Assembly: GCA_947462335.1 (NCBI GenBank) | Contig: OX381707.1 | Span: 20,214,404-20,278,403 of the forward strand | DNA length: 64,000 nucleotides | Source of the DNA: Harmothoe impar | Lineage: Eukaryota > Annelida > Polychaeta > Phyllodocida > Polynoidae | Direction of reading: 5' to 3' | Shown: positions 22,265 through 30,052 of the stretch, one piece after another | How the letters are laid out: each line of letters opens with the position of its first letter | Numbering within the stretch: position 1 is the stretch's first letter | Translations under genes and position numbers: made by a program | Notes under the pieces: generated by a model | What the model was told of the DNA's origin: nothing | The model's database searches: none | Seen by the model: only the letters and a program-made list of their open reading frames with translations

Positions 22265-22915
22265 ATGGCGCTGCAGAGGGCGCGAGTTTCTAAAAGACGG
22301 TCGCGCGAACAAAGCGCTCTCCTCAACTGCCCGGCTATTTTTTTATCTCAAAGGAGAGAGCGTCACGTAGTTGAGGTTCACGCTTCTCTTGAGGCGTACC
22401 GAATTCTCGAGAAATGCAAAGCTGAGCGCCATCGTCGTTATACAAGAGCGGAAAAGGAAAACGTAGCGACATGGCCGAGAGCCGTCTTCTCAGAACAGCA
22501 TTTACTCTACTATTGCATAACAGCTGCTCTCAGCGCCCCCACTCGTTGGGCGTTTCATGAAAAGAAAGAGCGCCGCTACTCTCCTCACCCTGCCTCCTCT
22601 TATAAAGTGAGAATAAGTGCTATGAAACGATTCGACAAGCCGATCGGTTTCTTGGGAGCGACTGCAGCTCCCACTCGGTGGGCGCGCGTTGTGGCCGACG
22701 TGAACACGGTCTCTAAACGTTTCGACGTCGTCACTTGTTATCCCGCATATTGCAACGCAGCCGAATTGAAGAAGATAGGGACGCACTATTTTAAACCATA
22801 CGCTCCAATATGTATTTGTCACCGCCGCGCTCACACGCCTTATTGCTTTTTCGAGACGATCGTGTCACAACACAGAAATAGAAAAAAAAACGGCAAAGCG
22901 ACGAGCTTTGCCTAA
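22265..22915 (+). CDS. Unrecognised 216-aa basic protein of the Polinton
   Basis: The ATG at 22265 has a good context (AAATATGG) and is the first one downstream of the predicted start of transcription. The protein is strongly basic and begins with an Arg-rich segment (residues 5-16). Two copies of APTRWA (91-96 and 135-140) are each followed by KRFD (121-124 and 151-154), which suggests a degenerate two-repeat domain. Near the C-terminus Cys183, Cys185, His186, His190 and Cys194 cluster and could form a small zinc site. It ends with a basic tail (RNRKKNGK). I recognise no family, and it lacks all polymerase B motifs. Its own promoter and its place where replication genes often sit make a role in replication or regulation possible, but this is inference. 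Confidence 0.7.
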   Translation: MALQRARVSKRRSREQSALLNCPAIFLSQRRERHVVEVHASLEAYRILEKCKAERHRRYTRAEKENVATWPRAVFSEQHLLYYCITAALSAPTRWAFHEKKERRYSPHPASSYKVRISAMKRFDKPIGFLGATAAPTRWARVVADVNTVSKRFDVVTCYPAYCNAAELKKIGTHYFKPYAPICICHRRAHTPYCFFETIVSQHRNRKKNGKATSFA

Positions 22916-22920
22916 ATGAT

Positions 22921-22921
<1 letters not shown>

Positions 22922-22954
<33 letters not shown>

Positions 22955-22989
22955 CCTCCTCCTCCTCCTCCTCCTCCTCCTCTTCTTCT
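22922..22989. repeat. (A)30 followed by (CTC)n tract
   Basis: Thirty A residues are joined directly to about 12 CTC/TCT triplets. It lies seven bases after the stop codon of the 216-aa gene. A purine run next to a pyrimidine run may form unusual DNA structure. Confidence 0.95.
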
Positions 22990-23002
22990 TTTTTTAAAAA
23001 AA

Positions 23003-23043
23003 AATAAATATTTGTATCAGACTCCTCTGGAGTCTGATACAAA
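23003..23043 (+). terminator. Polyadenylation signal next to a perfect 15-bp hairpin
   Basis: AATAAA (23003-23008) is followed within 3 bp by the stem TTTGTATCAGACTCC (23011-23025), the loop TCT, and the perfect complementary arm (23029-23043). This separates the 216-aa gene from the promoter of the ATPase unit. It could end the upstream transcript or be an encapsidation or processing signal. Role is inference. Confidence 0.55.
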
Positions 23044-23128
23044 CATTTATGACTATTGAGTGAAAATAGAATTTTATCGCAAAAAAAAAAGCACTTCTGC
23101 CGCCGCTACTGTGACACCGGCCGGAATC

Positions 23129-23137
23129 AATAAAAAG
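23129..23137 (+). promoter_or_regulatory. TATA-like box of the ATPase transcription unit
   Basis: AATAAAAAG in a GC-rich setting (CCGGCCGG upstream, GTCGGCGG downstream) lies 120 bp before the ATPase ATG. The capsid promoter near 28204 has the same AATAAAAAG with GGGGGCCGGCG downstream, which supports a shared promoter type. Confidence 0.5.
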
Positions 23138-23252
23138 GTCGGCGGACTTTTCTCCACAACCATTCACCACCGACCGTTCGAGTGAGAAACACAGCAGACA
23201 GTCAGACACACAACCGCTCTCTGACGCGTCCTGAAAAAAAAACAAAAAAAAA

Positions 23253-23972
23253 ATGTCCAGTAGTAAAAGCAAACTCTTCACAGAAATTCATTTCGACGCT
23301 CGACTACAAGGACCCTTTAGTTGTATCATTAGCGGTCCGTCGGGTTGTGGAAAATCGCGCTTGGTGGATCAATTTCTGAGCGACGTGAACAATTTGGTCA
23401 CGCCGCCGGTGGAAAAGACTTTTTACCATTACGGCGAGTGGCAACCTCTGTTTGAAAAAATGGCAAATCGGTACGGTGTGGAATTCAGAGAAGGTCTTCC
23501 TAGCAAAGAGTCTATAGCGGGAGACGTGGAAGTAGCAGAAGACGCTGTACGACCCCACACTCTACTGATATTGGACGATCTGATGAGCAGTTCCAATCAG
23601 CAAGTGGTAGCCGACATCTTTACTAAATACTCGCATCACTGGAACGTGAGCGTCATATACATCACTCAGAACCTCTTCCAGAAATCACCCGACTTTCGAA
23701 CTATGAGTCTGAACGCTCACTACATGATCGTTTTCAAGAACCCGCGCGACATGGGGCAAATAGCTAGTCTGTCTCGCCAGGTGTTTCCGTCCAACGCGGC
23801 GGCCCTCTCTAGTATATTTACCCATGAACTCAAGCGACCTCACTCATACCTCCTCCTGGACTTCAAGCAGTCAACACCTGACGATCTGAGAATACGCTCC
23901 TCTTTGACGGCCATACACTCTCAGCTAGTGTTCGTACCGCTAGACAAAAAAAAGAACAACAGAAAGCAGTAG
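23253..23972 (+). CDS. Genome-packaging ATPase, FtsK-HerA/A32 type
   Basis: A protein of 239 residues, the usual length for Polinton and adintovirus packaging ATPases. The Walker A motif is GPSGCGKS at 28-35. Walker B is TLLILDDLM at 103-111 with acidic D108 and D109. The polar residues after the next strand are in YITQN (136-140). FYHYGEW (57-63) and SYLLLDFK (198-205) are further family blocks. It would translocate the genome into preformed capsids, powered by ATP. The ATG is immediately preceded by A10, itself preceded by A9C. The next gene begins 10 bp after its stop, so it heads a compact multigene unit. Confidence 0.97.
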   Translation: MSSSKSKLFTEIHFDARLQGPFSCIISGPSGCGKSRLVDQFLSDVNNLVTPPVEKTFYHYGEWQPLFEKMANRYGVEFREGLPSKESIAGDVEVAEDAVRPHTLLILDDLMSSSNQQVVADIFTKYSHHWNVSVIYITQNLFQKSPDFRTMSLNAHYMIVFKNPRDMGQIASLSRQVFPSNAAALSSIFTHELKRPHSYLLLDFKQSTPDDLRIRSSLTAIHSQLVFVPLDKKKNNRKQ

Positions 23973-23982
23973 CAAAAAAAAA

Positions 23983-24315
23983 ATGTCTTCTCATCTACTC
24001 GAAAGACACTTTGGTACTCTCAAGCACTTAGCTAAGTGCTCGCCAAAGGACTGCTCGCATCTAATAGACTCTGGAAGCGACGAGCTGATCGCAGCGTTGA
24101 GTGAGATCTGTCACAATTTACTGGTAGGGAACATCCCGCTCAGCGACAAACAACTGGACAAGCTTCGAGAATCGGCTGACGTGTTGAGGGAGGTTGGCAA
24201 AAAATCTACGCCCATCAAAAAAAAGAGACGCGTCTTGGTACAAGAGGGAGGTTTCCTCATTCCGGCTCTCATAGGGATGGCCTTACCGCTTATAAAGAGC
24301 ATTCTCCGTATATGA
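23983..24315 (+). CDS. 110-aa Polinton protein with basic linker and GGF tail
   Basis: Ten bases after the ATPase stop, again with an A run directly before the ATG. The N-terminal 70 residues are predicted helical (LLERHFGTLKHLAKCSPKD, then ELIAALSEICHNLLVGN). They are followed by the basic KKKRR (79-83), then LVQEGGF and a hydrophobic tail (LIPALIGMALPLIKSIL). Proteins of this shape regularly accompany the ATPase and capsid genes in Polinton/adinto-type elements (recall). QEGG/F fits an adenain-type cleavage site and would free a short membrane-active or core peptide. That is inference. The stop codon overlaps the next start as ATGA (24312-24315). Confidence 0.82.
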   Translation: MSSHLLERHFGTLKHLAKCSPKDCSHLIDSGSDELIAALSEICHNLLVGNIPLSDKQLDKLRESADVLREVGKKSTPIKKKRRVLVQEGGFLIPALIGMALPLIKSILRI

Positions 24316-25499
24316 GACACGTCATTCGACACCTACTCGCCGACAGCACCACCACTACCGCCACCACCAGCGTCATTGCCACCGGCGTCCCCATGACGGA
24401 CTCAGAGCAGCAACAACACTACAAACGTTTAGCGCTCGTGGATCCTGAGACGCTCTACAAATCATCACGAGCAGGTCTACTTCATCATGTGCCCGCTGCT
24501 GCTGCTACTACTAGCGCTGCTACTACTGCAGTCGCTGCTGCTAGTACTTCTACTGCTCCAAACCTTCCTCCTCTTCCTGATGAGCGCACTGAAAAGAACG
24601 AGAGTTCCGCTCCTGCCACCGCCGCCCGCCTACCCGCCGACATGGCCTATTACCACAAGCAGGCAGAGCAGTCCCTTCATCCCGACGCGGCCTTGCACCA
24701 GGTGCTACAGTTTATCTACAGGGACTTGGATTTAGTGTTGAACGACCCCACTTTGGAATCGCGCGAGAAAATGTTGAAATACCGAAGGTTGTTGAATAGA
24801 TTGCAATTTTTTCTCGCGAATCCCCACAACAGCAACATCTCTTCGTCCTACTCTTCTTCGCCCCCGGCTCACCTCCGTCAGTCTGCTGAAGAGGCCAGCG
24901 CGTCCCTACTCGAGCGGTTGGCGAACCAAGTTCCCAAGAGGAGTCGCCGCCGGACCGTGGAGCTGTACAAACAATTGGAGAAATCCGGAGTGATCAAGTG
25001 GAACGAGGACGGGGCGGTGCGCGAGATGTCGGGTCGGAGAATACCACCTGAGCAGCGCATCAACATAGTGGACTTACTGAACGACGCCGCCAGGTTCAGG
25101 AAGACGGCGCCCAGACCGGCGGGCTACTCGCCGTTCACGAAAGCGCTGCGCGAAGCGGTTCCCACCACAGACGCCTTGATCGGAAACCATCTGTATAAAG
25201 CGAGCGGACCTGGCCAAAGTTTGGACACACGGCTTGCTGACAGAGGTCGGAAACGACCGAGCTTCGAATCGGAAGAAGGAGAAGCAGCAGCAGCAGCAGC
25301 AGTAGCAGCAGCAGCAGACTCTTCTCTGCAGGTGGTGGACGATCAATCCTCTGACGACGAGGAGGACGACCGTGAACTTTTCCAAACTCCGACTTCCTAT
25401 AGGAGCGCGCCGCGTAGTAAGAAAAGGAAAGCGCGCAACCGCCTAGCGGCGAGCTCGTCTTTCACGCCCTCAAGAGACCCGCGATGGGCAAACCAGTGA
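24312..25499 (+). CDS. 395-aa virion-module protein of unknown function
   Basis: Starts in the ATGA overlap with the previous gene. An internal ATG at codon 28 is an alternative start. Low-complexity Ala/Thr/Pro sequence (58-110) precedes a conserved-looking helical core. The core has LVLNDPTLESREKMLKY (141-157), a basic PKRSRRR patch (208-214), then VELYKQLEKSG (216-226) and NIVDLLNDAARFRK (251-264), with the IGN word at 290-292. After an Ala run (325-335) comes an acidic patch (SSDDEEDD, 346-353) and a basic SKKRKAR patch (369-375). The IVDLLNDA..R block recalls an uncharacterised family common beside Polinton ATPase and integrase genes in invertebrate genomes (recall). Function is not known to me. 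It overlaps the integrase start by 16 bases. Confidence 0.85.
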   Translation: MRHVIRHLLADSTTTTATTSVIATGVPMTDSEQQQHYKRLALVDPETLYKSSRAGLLHHVPAAAATTSAATTAVAAASTSTAPNLPPLPDERTEKNESSAPATAARLPADMAYYHKQAEQSLHPDAALHQVLQFIYRDLDLVLNDPTLESREKMLKYRRLLNRLQFFLANPHNSNISSSYSSSPPAHLRQSAEEASASLLERLANQVPKRSRRRTVELYKQLEKSGVIKWNEDGAVREMSGRRIPPEQRINIVDLLNDAARFRKTAPRPAGYSPFTKALREAVPTTDALIGNHLYKASGPGQSLDTRLADRGRKRPSFESEEGEAAAAAAVAAAADSSLQVVDDQSSDDEEDDRELFQTPTSYRSAPRSKKRKARNRLAASSSFTPSRDPRWANQ

Positions 25500-26620
25500 A
25501 GAGACTGACCAAGAAGGAAAAAGAAAAGAAGCGCGTAGTAGCTAGATATACCGACGTCAAAGCGCCCTCCAGTTTCACTAGCGTGACTAAACTCCAGAAA
25601 CAGCATTTTCGCCACCTGAACCCGGCCGTCATCCGAGACGCTTTAGTGTCGCTGGACGCCTACACTAAACATAAACCCATTCGGAGAAAATTCGCAAGGA
25701 ACAAGACTATAACCGGCGCAATCGATCAGCAGTGGCAGATAGATCTGATGGACATGCAAGCTTTGGCGTCTCACAACGACCGCTTCCGGTACGTGGTGAC
25801 GGCGATCGACGTTTTCTCTAGGTACGCGTGGGCCGTTCCCATTAAATCCAAGAGCGGCGCTGATGTCACCGAGGCCTTCCGAGAGATGACAGGCCCTGGC
25901 GAGAGACGACCGCGCACTGTTCAGACAGACAAGGGGAAAGAGTTTTTGAACAAGATCTTTCAAGATCACTTGAAGAGCGAGGGCATAGAGTTCTTCACTG
26001 GCGAGAACGACGACATCAAAGCTAGTCTAGTGGAGCGCTTGAACCGCAGTCTGAAGGAGAAGCTGTGGCGTTATTTCACACACAAGCGCACGTATCGCTA
26101 CGTAGACGTGCTGCACCATGTAGTGTCTTCTTACAATCGCACTCACCACAAGACGTTGAAAATGGCGCCGGCTCAAGTCAGCTCGGAAAACAGCGAAACA
26201 GTTTTCTACCGACAAGATCTCCCAACTAACAAACAAATCGACGAAATATGGAAAAAGAAGAAAAAAACAAAGACGTCCGCCGTCGACGTCATCGCTCCGG
26301 GTGACAGAGTGAGGATGTTGAGAACCAAAGGCGCCTTCGACAAAGGGTACGAGGGAAACTGGCGCGAGGAAGTGGTGGACGTTGCTAACACGTTGGGAAG
26401 CAGAGGGTTCGAGCTGAAAGACGACAAGGGCGAGGAGATAAAAGGCGTCTTCTACCCGGAAGAGGTTCAGAAGGTGTACAAGAGTCGTTACGACAAGAAC
26501 TACCTGATAGACGAGGTGTTGCGCCGCAAGACCGTCGACGGTAAAGAGTTAGCTTTCGTACGTTGGTTAGGTTACGACGACAAGTTCAACGAGTGGATCC
26601 CCGTCAAAAAAATAACGTAA
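25484..26620 (+). CDS. Retroviral-type DDE integrase with chromodomain
   Basis: 378 residues. The integrase core has catalytic D87 (in QIDLMDMQ), D149 (in QTDKGKEF) and E184 (in SLVERLNR), with 34 residues between the last two, close to the D,D-35-E pattern. AIDVFSRYAW (108-117) is a typical second-strand block. A basic SH3-like region follows (about 265-330). The C-terminus (about 338-376) is a chromodomain (YLIDEVLRRK, AFVRWLGYDDKFNEWIP). The enzyme joins the inverted ends to target DNA and produces the 6-bp duplication seen here. The chromodomain probably directs it to modified histone tails. The start overlaps the preceding gene out of frame, and the stop is 4 bp before the next ATG. Confidence 0.97.
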   Translation: MGKPVKRLTKKEKEKKRVVARYTDVKAPSSFTSVTKLQKQHFRHLNPAVIRDALVSLDAYTKHKPIRRKFARNKTITGAIDQQWQIDLMDMQALASHNDRFRYVVTAIDVFSRYAWAVPIKSKSGADVTEAFREMTGPGERRPRTVQTDKGKEFLNKIFQDHLKSEGIEFFTGENDDIKASLVERLNRSLKEKLWRYFTHKRTYRYVDVLHHVVSSYNRTHHKTLKMAPAQVSSENSETVFYRQDLPTNKQIDEIWKKKKKTKTSAVDVIAPGDRVRMLRTKGAFDKGYEGNWREEVVDVANTLGSRGFELKDDKGEEIKGVFYPEEVQKVYKSRYDKNYLIDEVLRRKTVDGKELAFVRWLGYDDKFNEWIPVKKIT

Positions 26621-26624
26621 CAAA

Positions 26625-27743
26625 ATGAACATCACTCTACCTAGCAACAGCTCTATGGAGTATTATCCTGACAACAGCTTGACGTCTTTCCGAACTCACT
26701 TCGACTCGCCGCTCCTTCTGCCCGAAGCGTACGAAGCGGCTCTGACTGAGATCATCCTCCCTACAGAATGGACTAACGTGCACGACGACGACTTGATCAT
26801 CGTTGTTCCTCTGCGCACCAAAGGTTCGCTAGAGGAGGCGATCCAGGTTTTAAAAGAAACTAATTTCTCCGAAGGAAAAAAACCACAGGTAGACTGGAAG
26901 AGAATGAAAAACGCGAACGGTCTGAGCAAGCTAACGTTCAGCTCAAAATTCCCGCTGAACTGGAAGGAAGCGAGCTATGTAACGGTGGAAGAGATATCAG
27001 ACACGTCGGAAGAGCAGCAATTGAAACCGGAAACAAAAAGGTTCAAGAGAGAGGTCGACTTGAGACAGACGAATGCCGTATACAAGCAGTTCTTGTCCCC
27101 GGCGGTGAAGAAGAAGACGATCAGCCATCAAGCAAGACAGATGATCGAAAAGATGGAGAAGGACATGGGAGTGCGCAGTTTCATGCCAAACATATTCGAG
27201 ATACCTCCTATTTTCACCGGAAGCAACCACACCCTAGTCGAGCGCTTGAGTGAGACGTTGCGAGATGACAGACTAGAGGGCGACAGCTTCTTGCTCAAAC
27301 CGATGCGGATCTTATCGTACGACGCCAAGACGAAACGCGTCACCATCAAACCGCCGAGACACTGTGCTGTCCTGCTGAGTCAGCATCTCGCATGCGTTCT
27401 AGGCTTCGGAGAGAAGACGTGTTTCGCGTCGCCGACTACCGGCGCCTACTCGATGGATGTTTACGGGGACGTGCACTCTGTGTACATATACACCGACATG
27501 ATCCAGGAGAGACGTGTGGGCGACATGCAAGTGCCGCTGTTGCGCTGCGTGGCGGTGGACAGAGGCGGAAAGCGTCGAGGTGGCGTGCAAGCTATCAGTT
27601 TTCCCCATTTGGATTATTTCCCCTTGAAATCCAAGAGGTTTACCGAGGTCGGCATCTATTTAAGAGACCGATCCGGTCATTCCATCCCATTCGGTAGAGG
27701 CGAGGTGACCGTGACACTTCATCTGAGACCTATTGAGCGCTGA
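26625..27743 (+). CDS. Minor capsid (penton-like) protein
   Basis: 372 residues. The N-terminus (TLPSNSSMEYYPDNSLTSF, 4-22) and the C-terminal half, with SVYIYTDMIQERRVGDMQV (285-303), the block PLLRCVAV, DYFPLKSKRF (330-339) and IPFGRGEVTVTLHLRP (354-369), match the penton-like family of Polintons and adintoviruses as I recall it. These form single jelly-roll pentamers at the capsid vertices. A charged, helical middle part (about 120-190, EEISDTSEEQQLKPETKRFKRE) is an insertion relative to a bare jelly roll. It lies between the integrase and the pVI-like gene with gaps of 4 and 11 bp, within the same unit. Confidence 0.9.
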   Translation: MNITLPSNSSMEYYPDNSLTSFRTHFDSPLLLPEAYEAALTEIILPTEWTNVHDDDLIIVVPLRTKGSLEEAIQVLKETNFSEGKKPQVDWKRMKNANGLSKLTFSSKFPLNWKEASYVTVEEISDTSEEQQLKPETKRFKREVDLRQTNAVYKQFLSPAVKKKTISHQARQMIEKMEKDMGVRSFMPNIFEIPPIFTGSNHTLVERLSETLRDDRLEGDSFLLKPMRILSYDAKTKRVTIKPPRHCAVLLSQHLACVLGFGEKTCFASPTTGAYSMDVYGDVHSVYIYTDMIQERRVGDMQVPLLRCVAVDRGGKRRGGVQAISFPHLDYFPLKSKRFTEVGIYLRDRSGHSIPFGRGEVTVTLHLRPIER

Positions 27744-27754
27744 AAGAGAGAAAA

Positions 27755-28186
27755 ATGATGCGTCAACGCGTTCCGTACTTTCCACCCAGGCGCACCGACT
27801 TCGGCAGAGGGTACAGCGATTACTACAACGCGCAGCTGGGCAACGGCGTGACCGTGTACAGCGGGCGCTCTTTCCAGAGCGGGCACGGTTTGGGCGGCGC
27901 TCTGTTAGGTCTGATGCGCTCGGCTACCCCGCTATTGAAGTCGGTGGGAAAAACGCTGCTCCGCGCCGGTGTGGGCGTAGCTAAAGATGTGCTGGCGGGT
28001 CGGACTTTAAAGAGCAGCGTGAAAGACCGAGGCGCAGGCGCTCTGAAGAGACTGGCGAGTACGGCGTTCTCGGGAGGAAAGACGTCTGTCGCGTCTAAGA
28101 AAGGGTCGAAACGTCGTCGTGGGCATTCCCCTCAGACGGGCGGTGGCTCTTGCAAGAGACGTAGAGGGGATGTATTCGACCGGTAA
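27755..28186 (+). CDS. pVI/pX-like basic, membrane-active virion protein
   Basis: 143 residues. A Tyr/Arg/Gly-rich N-terminus (YFPPRRTDFGRGYSDYY) is followed by FQSGHGLGGALLGLMRSATP (40-59). An amphipathic helix comes next (LLKSVGKTLLRAGVGVAKDVL), and then a very basic C-terminus with two clusters (KKGSKRRRG and CKRRRGDVF). The combination of GLGG cleavage-like site, amphipathic helix and basic tail resembles adenovirus pVI/pX-type proteins found in Polintons and adintoviruses. It would be cleaved by the element's own protease and help membrane passage or DNA condensation (inference). The start has two ATGs in a row, and the first is taken. It is the last gene before the capsid promoter. Confidence 0.82.
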   Translation: MMRQRVPYFPPRRTDFGRGYSDYYNAQLGNGVTVYSGRSFQSGHGLGGALLGLMRSATPLLKSVGKTLLRAGVGVAKDVLAGRTLKSSVKDRGAGALKRLASTAFSGGKTSVASKKGSKRRRGHSPQTGGGSCKRRRGDVFDR

Positions 28187-28203
28187 GCGCCTAGGCGTTC
28201 AGG

Positions 28204-28238
28204 TATAAATAAAAAGACTGGAGGGGGCCGGCGTCAGT
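28204..28238 (+). promoter_or_regulatory. TATA box and initiator for the capsid gene
   Basis: TATAAATAA at 28204-28212 and TCAGT at about 28234 are roughly 30 bp apart, the standard spacing of TATA and arthropod-type initiator. The gap between coding regions (28187-28265) is the largest within the structural block, which fits a separate late-type promoter for the most abundant protein. Confidence 0.7.
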
Positions 28239-28265
28239 CTGTCGGCCGCGTGAAGAGAGAACACA

Positions 28266-29570
28266 ATGGCTTACGTACACGAGAGCAGTAACGAGTGCGC
28301 GCTCTCTGAGCTCGACCTGCACACCGTAGCGCCGACTCAGACTACTATCTTAAAGTCGTCTTTCCTGGGGATAGAAACAAAAAACTCTTTAGAGGATGGA
28401 GGTAACATAAATTTCACCATCAACAAGTCGCAAGAGTACACAGACCTGAACGAGAATTACCTTCATCTGGAATGTCAAGTGCTAAAGGACGGAGCGGCGA
28501 TCGCGGCCACCGACGCGGTAGCTCCGGTGAACAACTTGGCTCACTCGCTCTTCAAAGACGTCCAAGTCTCCATCGGCGGTTTCAAAGTGTCTGGCAACAC
28601 CGAGACCTACCCTTACCGAGCTTACTTGGAAGGGTTACTCAACTACAACAAAGACGTGAAGGACGGCGTCATGAGCGCCCAGGGGTGGCATGAAGATACG
28701 CCCGGTCAGTTTGACACGTTGACTGACGCGAATGCGGGGTACAAAGCGCGCAAGAAGCTAATCTCCAACAAGCGCTTTTCGCTGATGGCGCGACTGCACT
28801 TTGACCTGGCTCATCAACCGAAGCTCATCGTTGGAGAGACAGAAATCAATCTCACTCTGAAACAAGCGGCGCCCTCTTTCTATCTGATGTGCGCCGCTGA
28901 CGGAGGCTACAGCTTGAAGATCTACAAAGCAAAGCTCTACGTGCGACGCGTGCTGGTGGCGGACGCTGTAGCGGAAACGCACGAGAGAGCGGTGATAGAA
29001 CACGGGCCCTTCGACTACCCGGTGAACAGAGTGGAGGTGACGACCTACGCCATCCCTCAAGGTAACAGAGATCACAGCTACACGCACTCCAACACAGGCC
29101 AGCTTCCCAAGTCGATGATGATTTGCTTCCTTGACCACGACGCCTTCAACGGTAGCTACACCAAGAACCCGTTCGAGATGAAGCATTACGACATCAGCTC
29201 GCTTCAAGTGATAGTGAACGATCAGAAAGTGCCGAACGACGCCTACGTGCCCGACTTTAAGACCAAAGCGGCCGTGAGAGAGTACTTGGCGCTACACACG
29301 GAAACGGGGATGTACGAGGGCGCGCGCTCCTGCGGTATTTCATACGAACAATTCCTGAACGGTTACACGGTGTTCCCCCTCGACTTAACCCCAGACAGAT
29401 CGCACGACGGGTGTCGCGTGAACCTTATAAGAGCGGGTCAGCTGAGGGTGGAAGTCAGTTTCCGCTCGGCGCTACAAGCGACAACAACGGTGCTACTCTA
29501 CTTGGTGTACGACAACGTCGTCGAGCTGACCCGAGATCGACACCCCGTCACCGACTACCACATGAACTGA
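28266..29570 (+). CDS. Double jelly-roll major capsid protein
   Basis: 434 residues, a typical length for a Polinton hexon-like capsid protein. GGNINFTINKSQEYTDLNENYLHL (46-69 in part), PVNNLAHSLFKDVQVSIGG (87-105), TYPYRAYLEGLLNY (114-127) and GWHEDTPGQFD (140-150) are the blocks that mark this family, often labelled F54H12.2-like in invertebrate gene sets (recall). Trimers of the double jelly roll build the icosahedral shell. The ATG is 28 bp after the predicted initiator. No stop or frameshift is seen. Confidence 0.95.
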   Translation: MAYVHESSNECALSELDLHTVAPTQTTILKSSFLGIETKNSLEDGGNINFTINKSQEYTDLNENYLHLECQVLKDGAAIAATDAVAPVNNLAHSLFKDVQVSIGGFKVSGNTETYPYRAYLEGLLNYNKDVKDGVMSAQGWHEDTPGQFDTLTDANAGYKARKKLISNKRFSLMARLHFDLAHQPKLIVGETEINLTLKQAAPSFYLMCAADGGYSLKIYKAKLYVRRVLVADAVAETHERAVIEHGPFDYPVNRVEVTTYAIPQGNRDHSYTHSNTGQLPKSMMICFLDHDAFNGSYTKNPFEMKHYDISSLQVIVNDQKVPNDAYVPDFKTKAAVREYLALHTETGMYEGARSCGISYEQFLNGYTVFPLDLTPDRSHDGCRVNLIRAGQLRVEVSFRSALQATTTVLLYLVYDNVVELTRDRHPVTDYHMN

Positions 29571-29599
29571 AGACAAGACGGCGGTACTTGGCGTATCGT

Positions 29600-30052
29600 A
29601 TGAACACGCTTGAAATAAGCAGAGTGTTGAAGGAAAACGTTCACACAAAACATCGTTTCCTGGGCGTTTTCTCTTGTGACACTATTCCGAAGCACCCTAT
29701 CAAAGACACTTGTTTCGTGAGCAACACAGATCCGCAACATTTACCAGGTCAGCATTGGGTGGCGTTTTACGTGTCGAGCACGGGTGAAGTGTACTACTTT
29801 GATTCCTTCGGCTTACCGCCGCTGAGTGCGGAGTTCTTGTCTTTCGTGGAACGCTCTGCTCCGTTCAAGTGGCAAAGAAACCGCATTCAACTACAAGACA
29901 CTTCTGCTGACACCTGTGGACCTCATTGCGTTCATTTCCTAATTGAAGCATGTCGAACAAGAAACCCCAAGAAGTGCGTCAGGCGCATGAGCAAAATCCC
30001 AAAGCTGAGCGACCGGGTCGTGAGTCAGAAGCTATCGATGATGCTGTTGTGA
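29600..30052 (+). CDS. Adenain-type cysteine protease
   Basis: 150 residues from the first ATG after the capsid stop (29 bp gap). The upstream in-frame extension overlaps the capsid gene and is not counted. Catalytic residues can be read by family order: H52 in GQHWVAFYV, D68 in YYFDSFG, Q99 in IQLQD and C106 in DTCGPHC. The Gln-to-Cys distance of 7 equals that of adenovirus protease. D replaces the adenovirus Glu, as is common in relatives. It would mature virion precursors at GG-type sites, and the 110-aa and 143-aa proteins are the likely substrates. Confidence 0.95.
   Translation: MNTLEISRVLKENVHTKHRFLGVFSCDTIPKHPIKDTCFVSNTDPQHLPGQHWVAFYVSSTGEVYYFDSFGLPPLSAEFLSFVERSAPFKWQRNRIQLQDTSADTCGPHCVHFLIEACRTRNPKKCVRRMSKIPKLSDRVVSQKLSMMLL

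Noticed and set aside
22048..22293. 81-aa ORF with a hydrophobic stretch upstream of the 216-aa gene
   Set aside because: Its ATG lies only about 10 bp after the TATA box, upstream of the likely start of transcription, and it overlaps the better-supported gene.
25643..29207. Minus-strand ORFs of 70-150 codons across integrase and capsid genes
   Set aside because: Shadows of strongly biased plus-strand coding frames.
29411..29599. N-terminal extension of the protease ORF
   Set aside because: It starts with GTG inside the capsid gene. The first ATG after the capsid stop gives a protein of normal adenain size with all catalytic residues.
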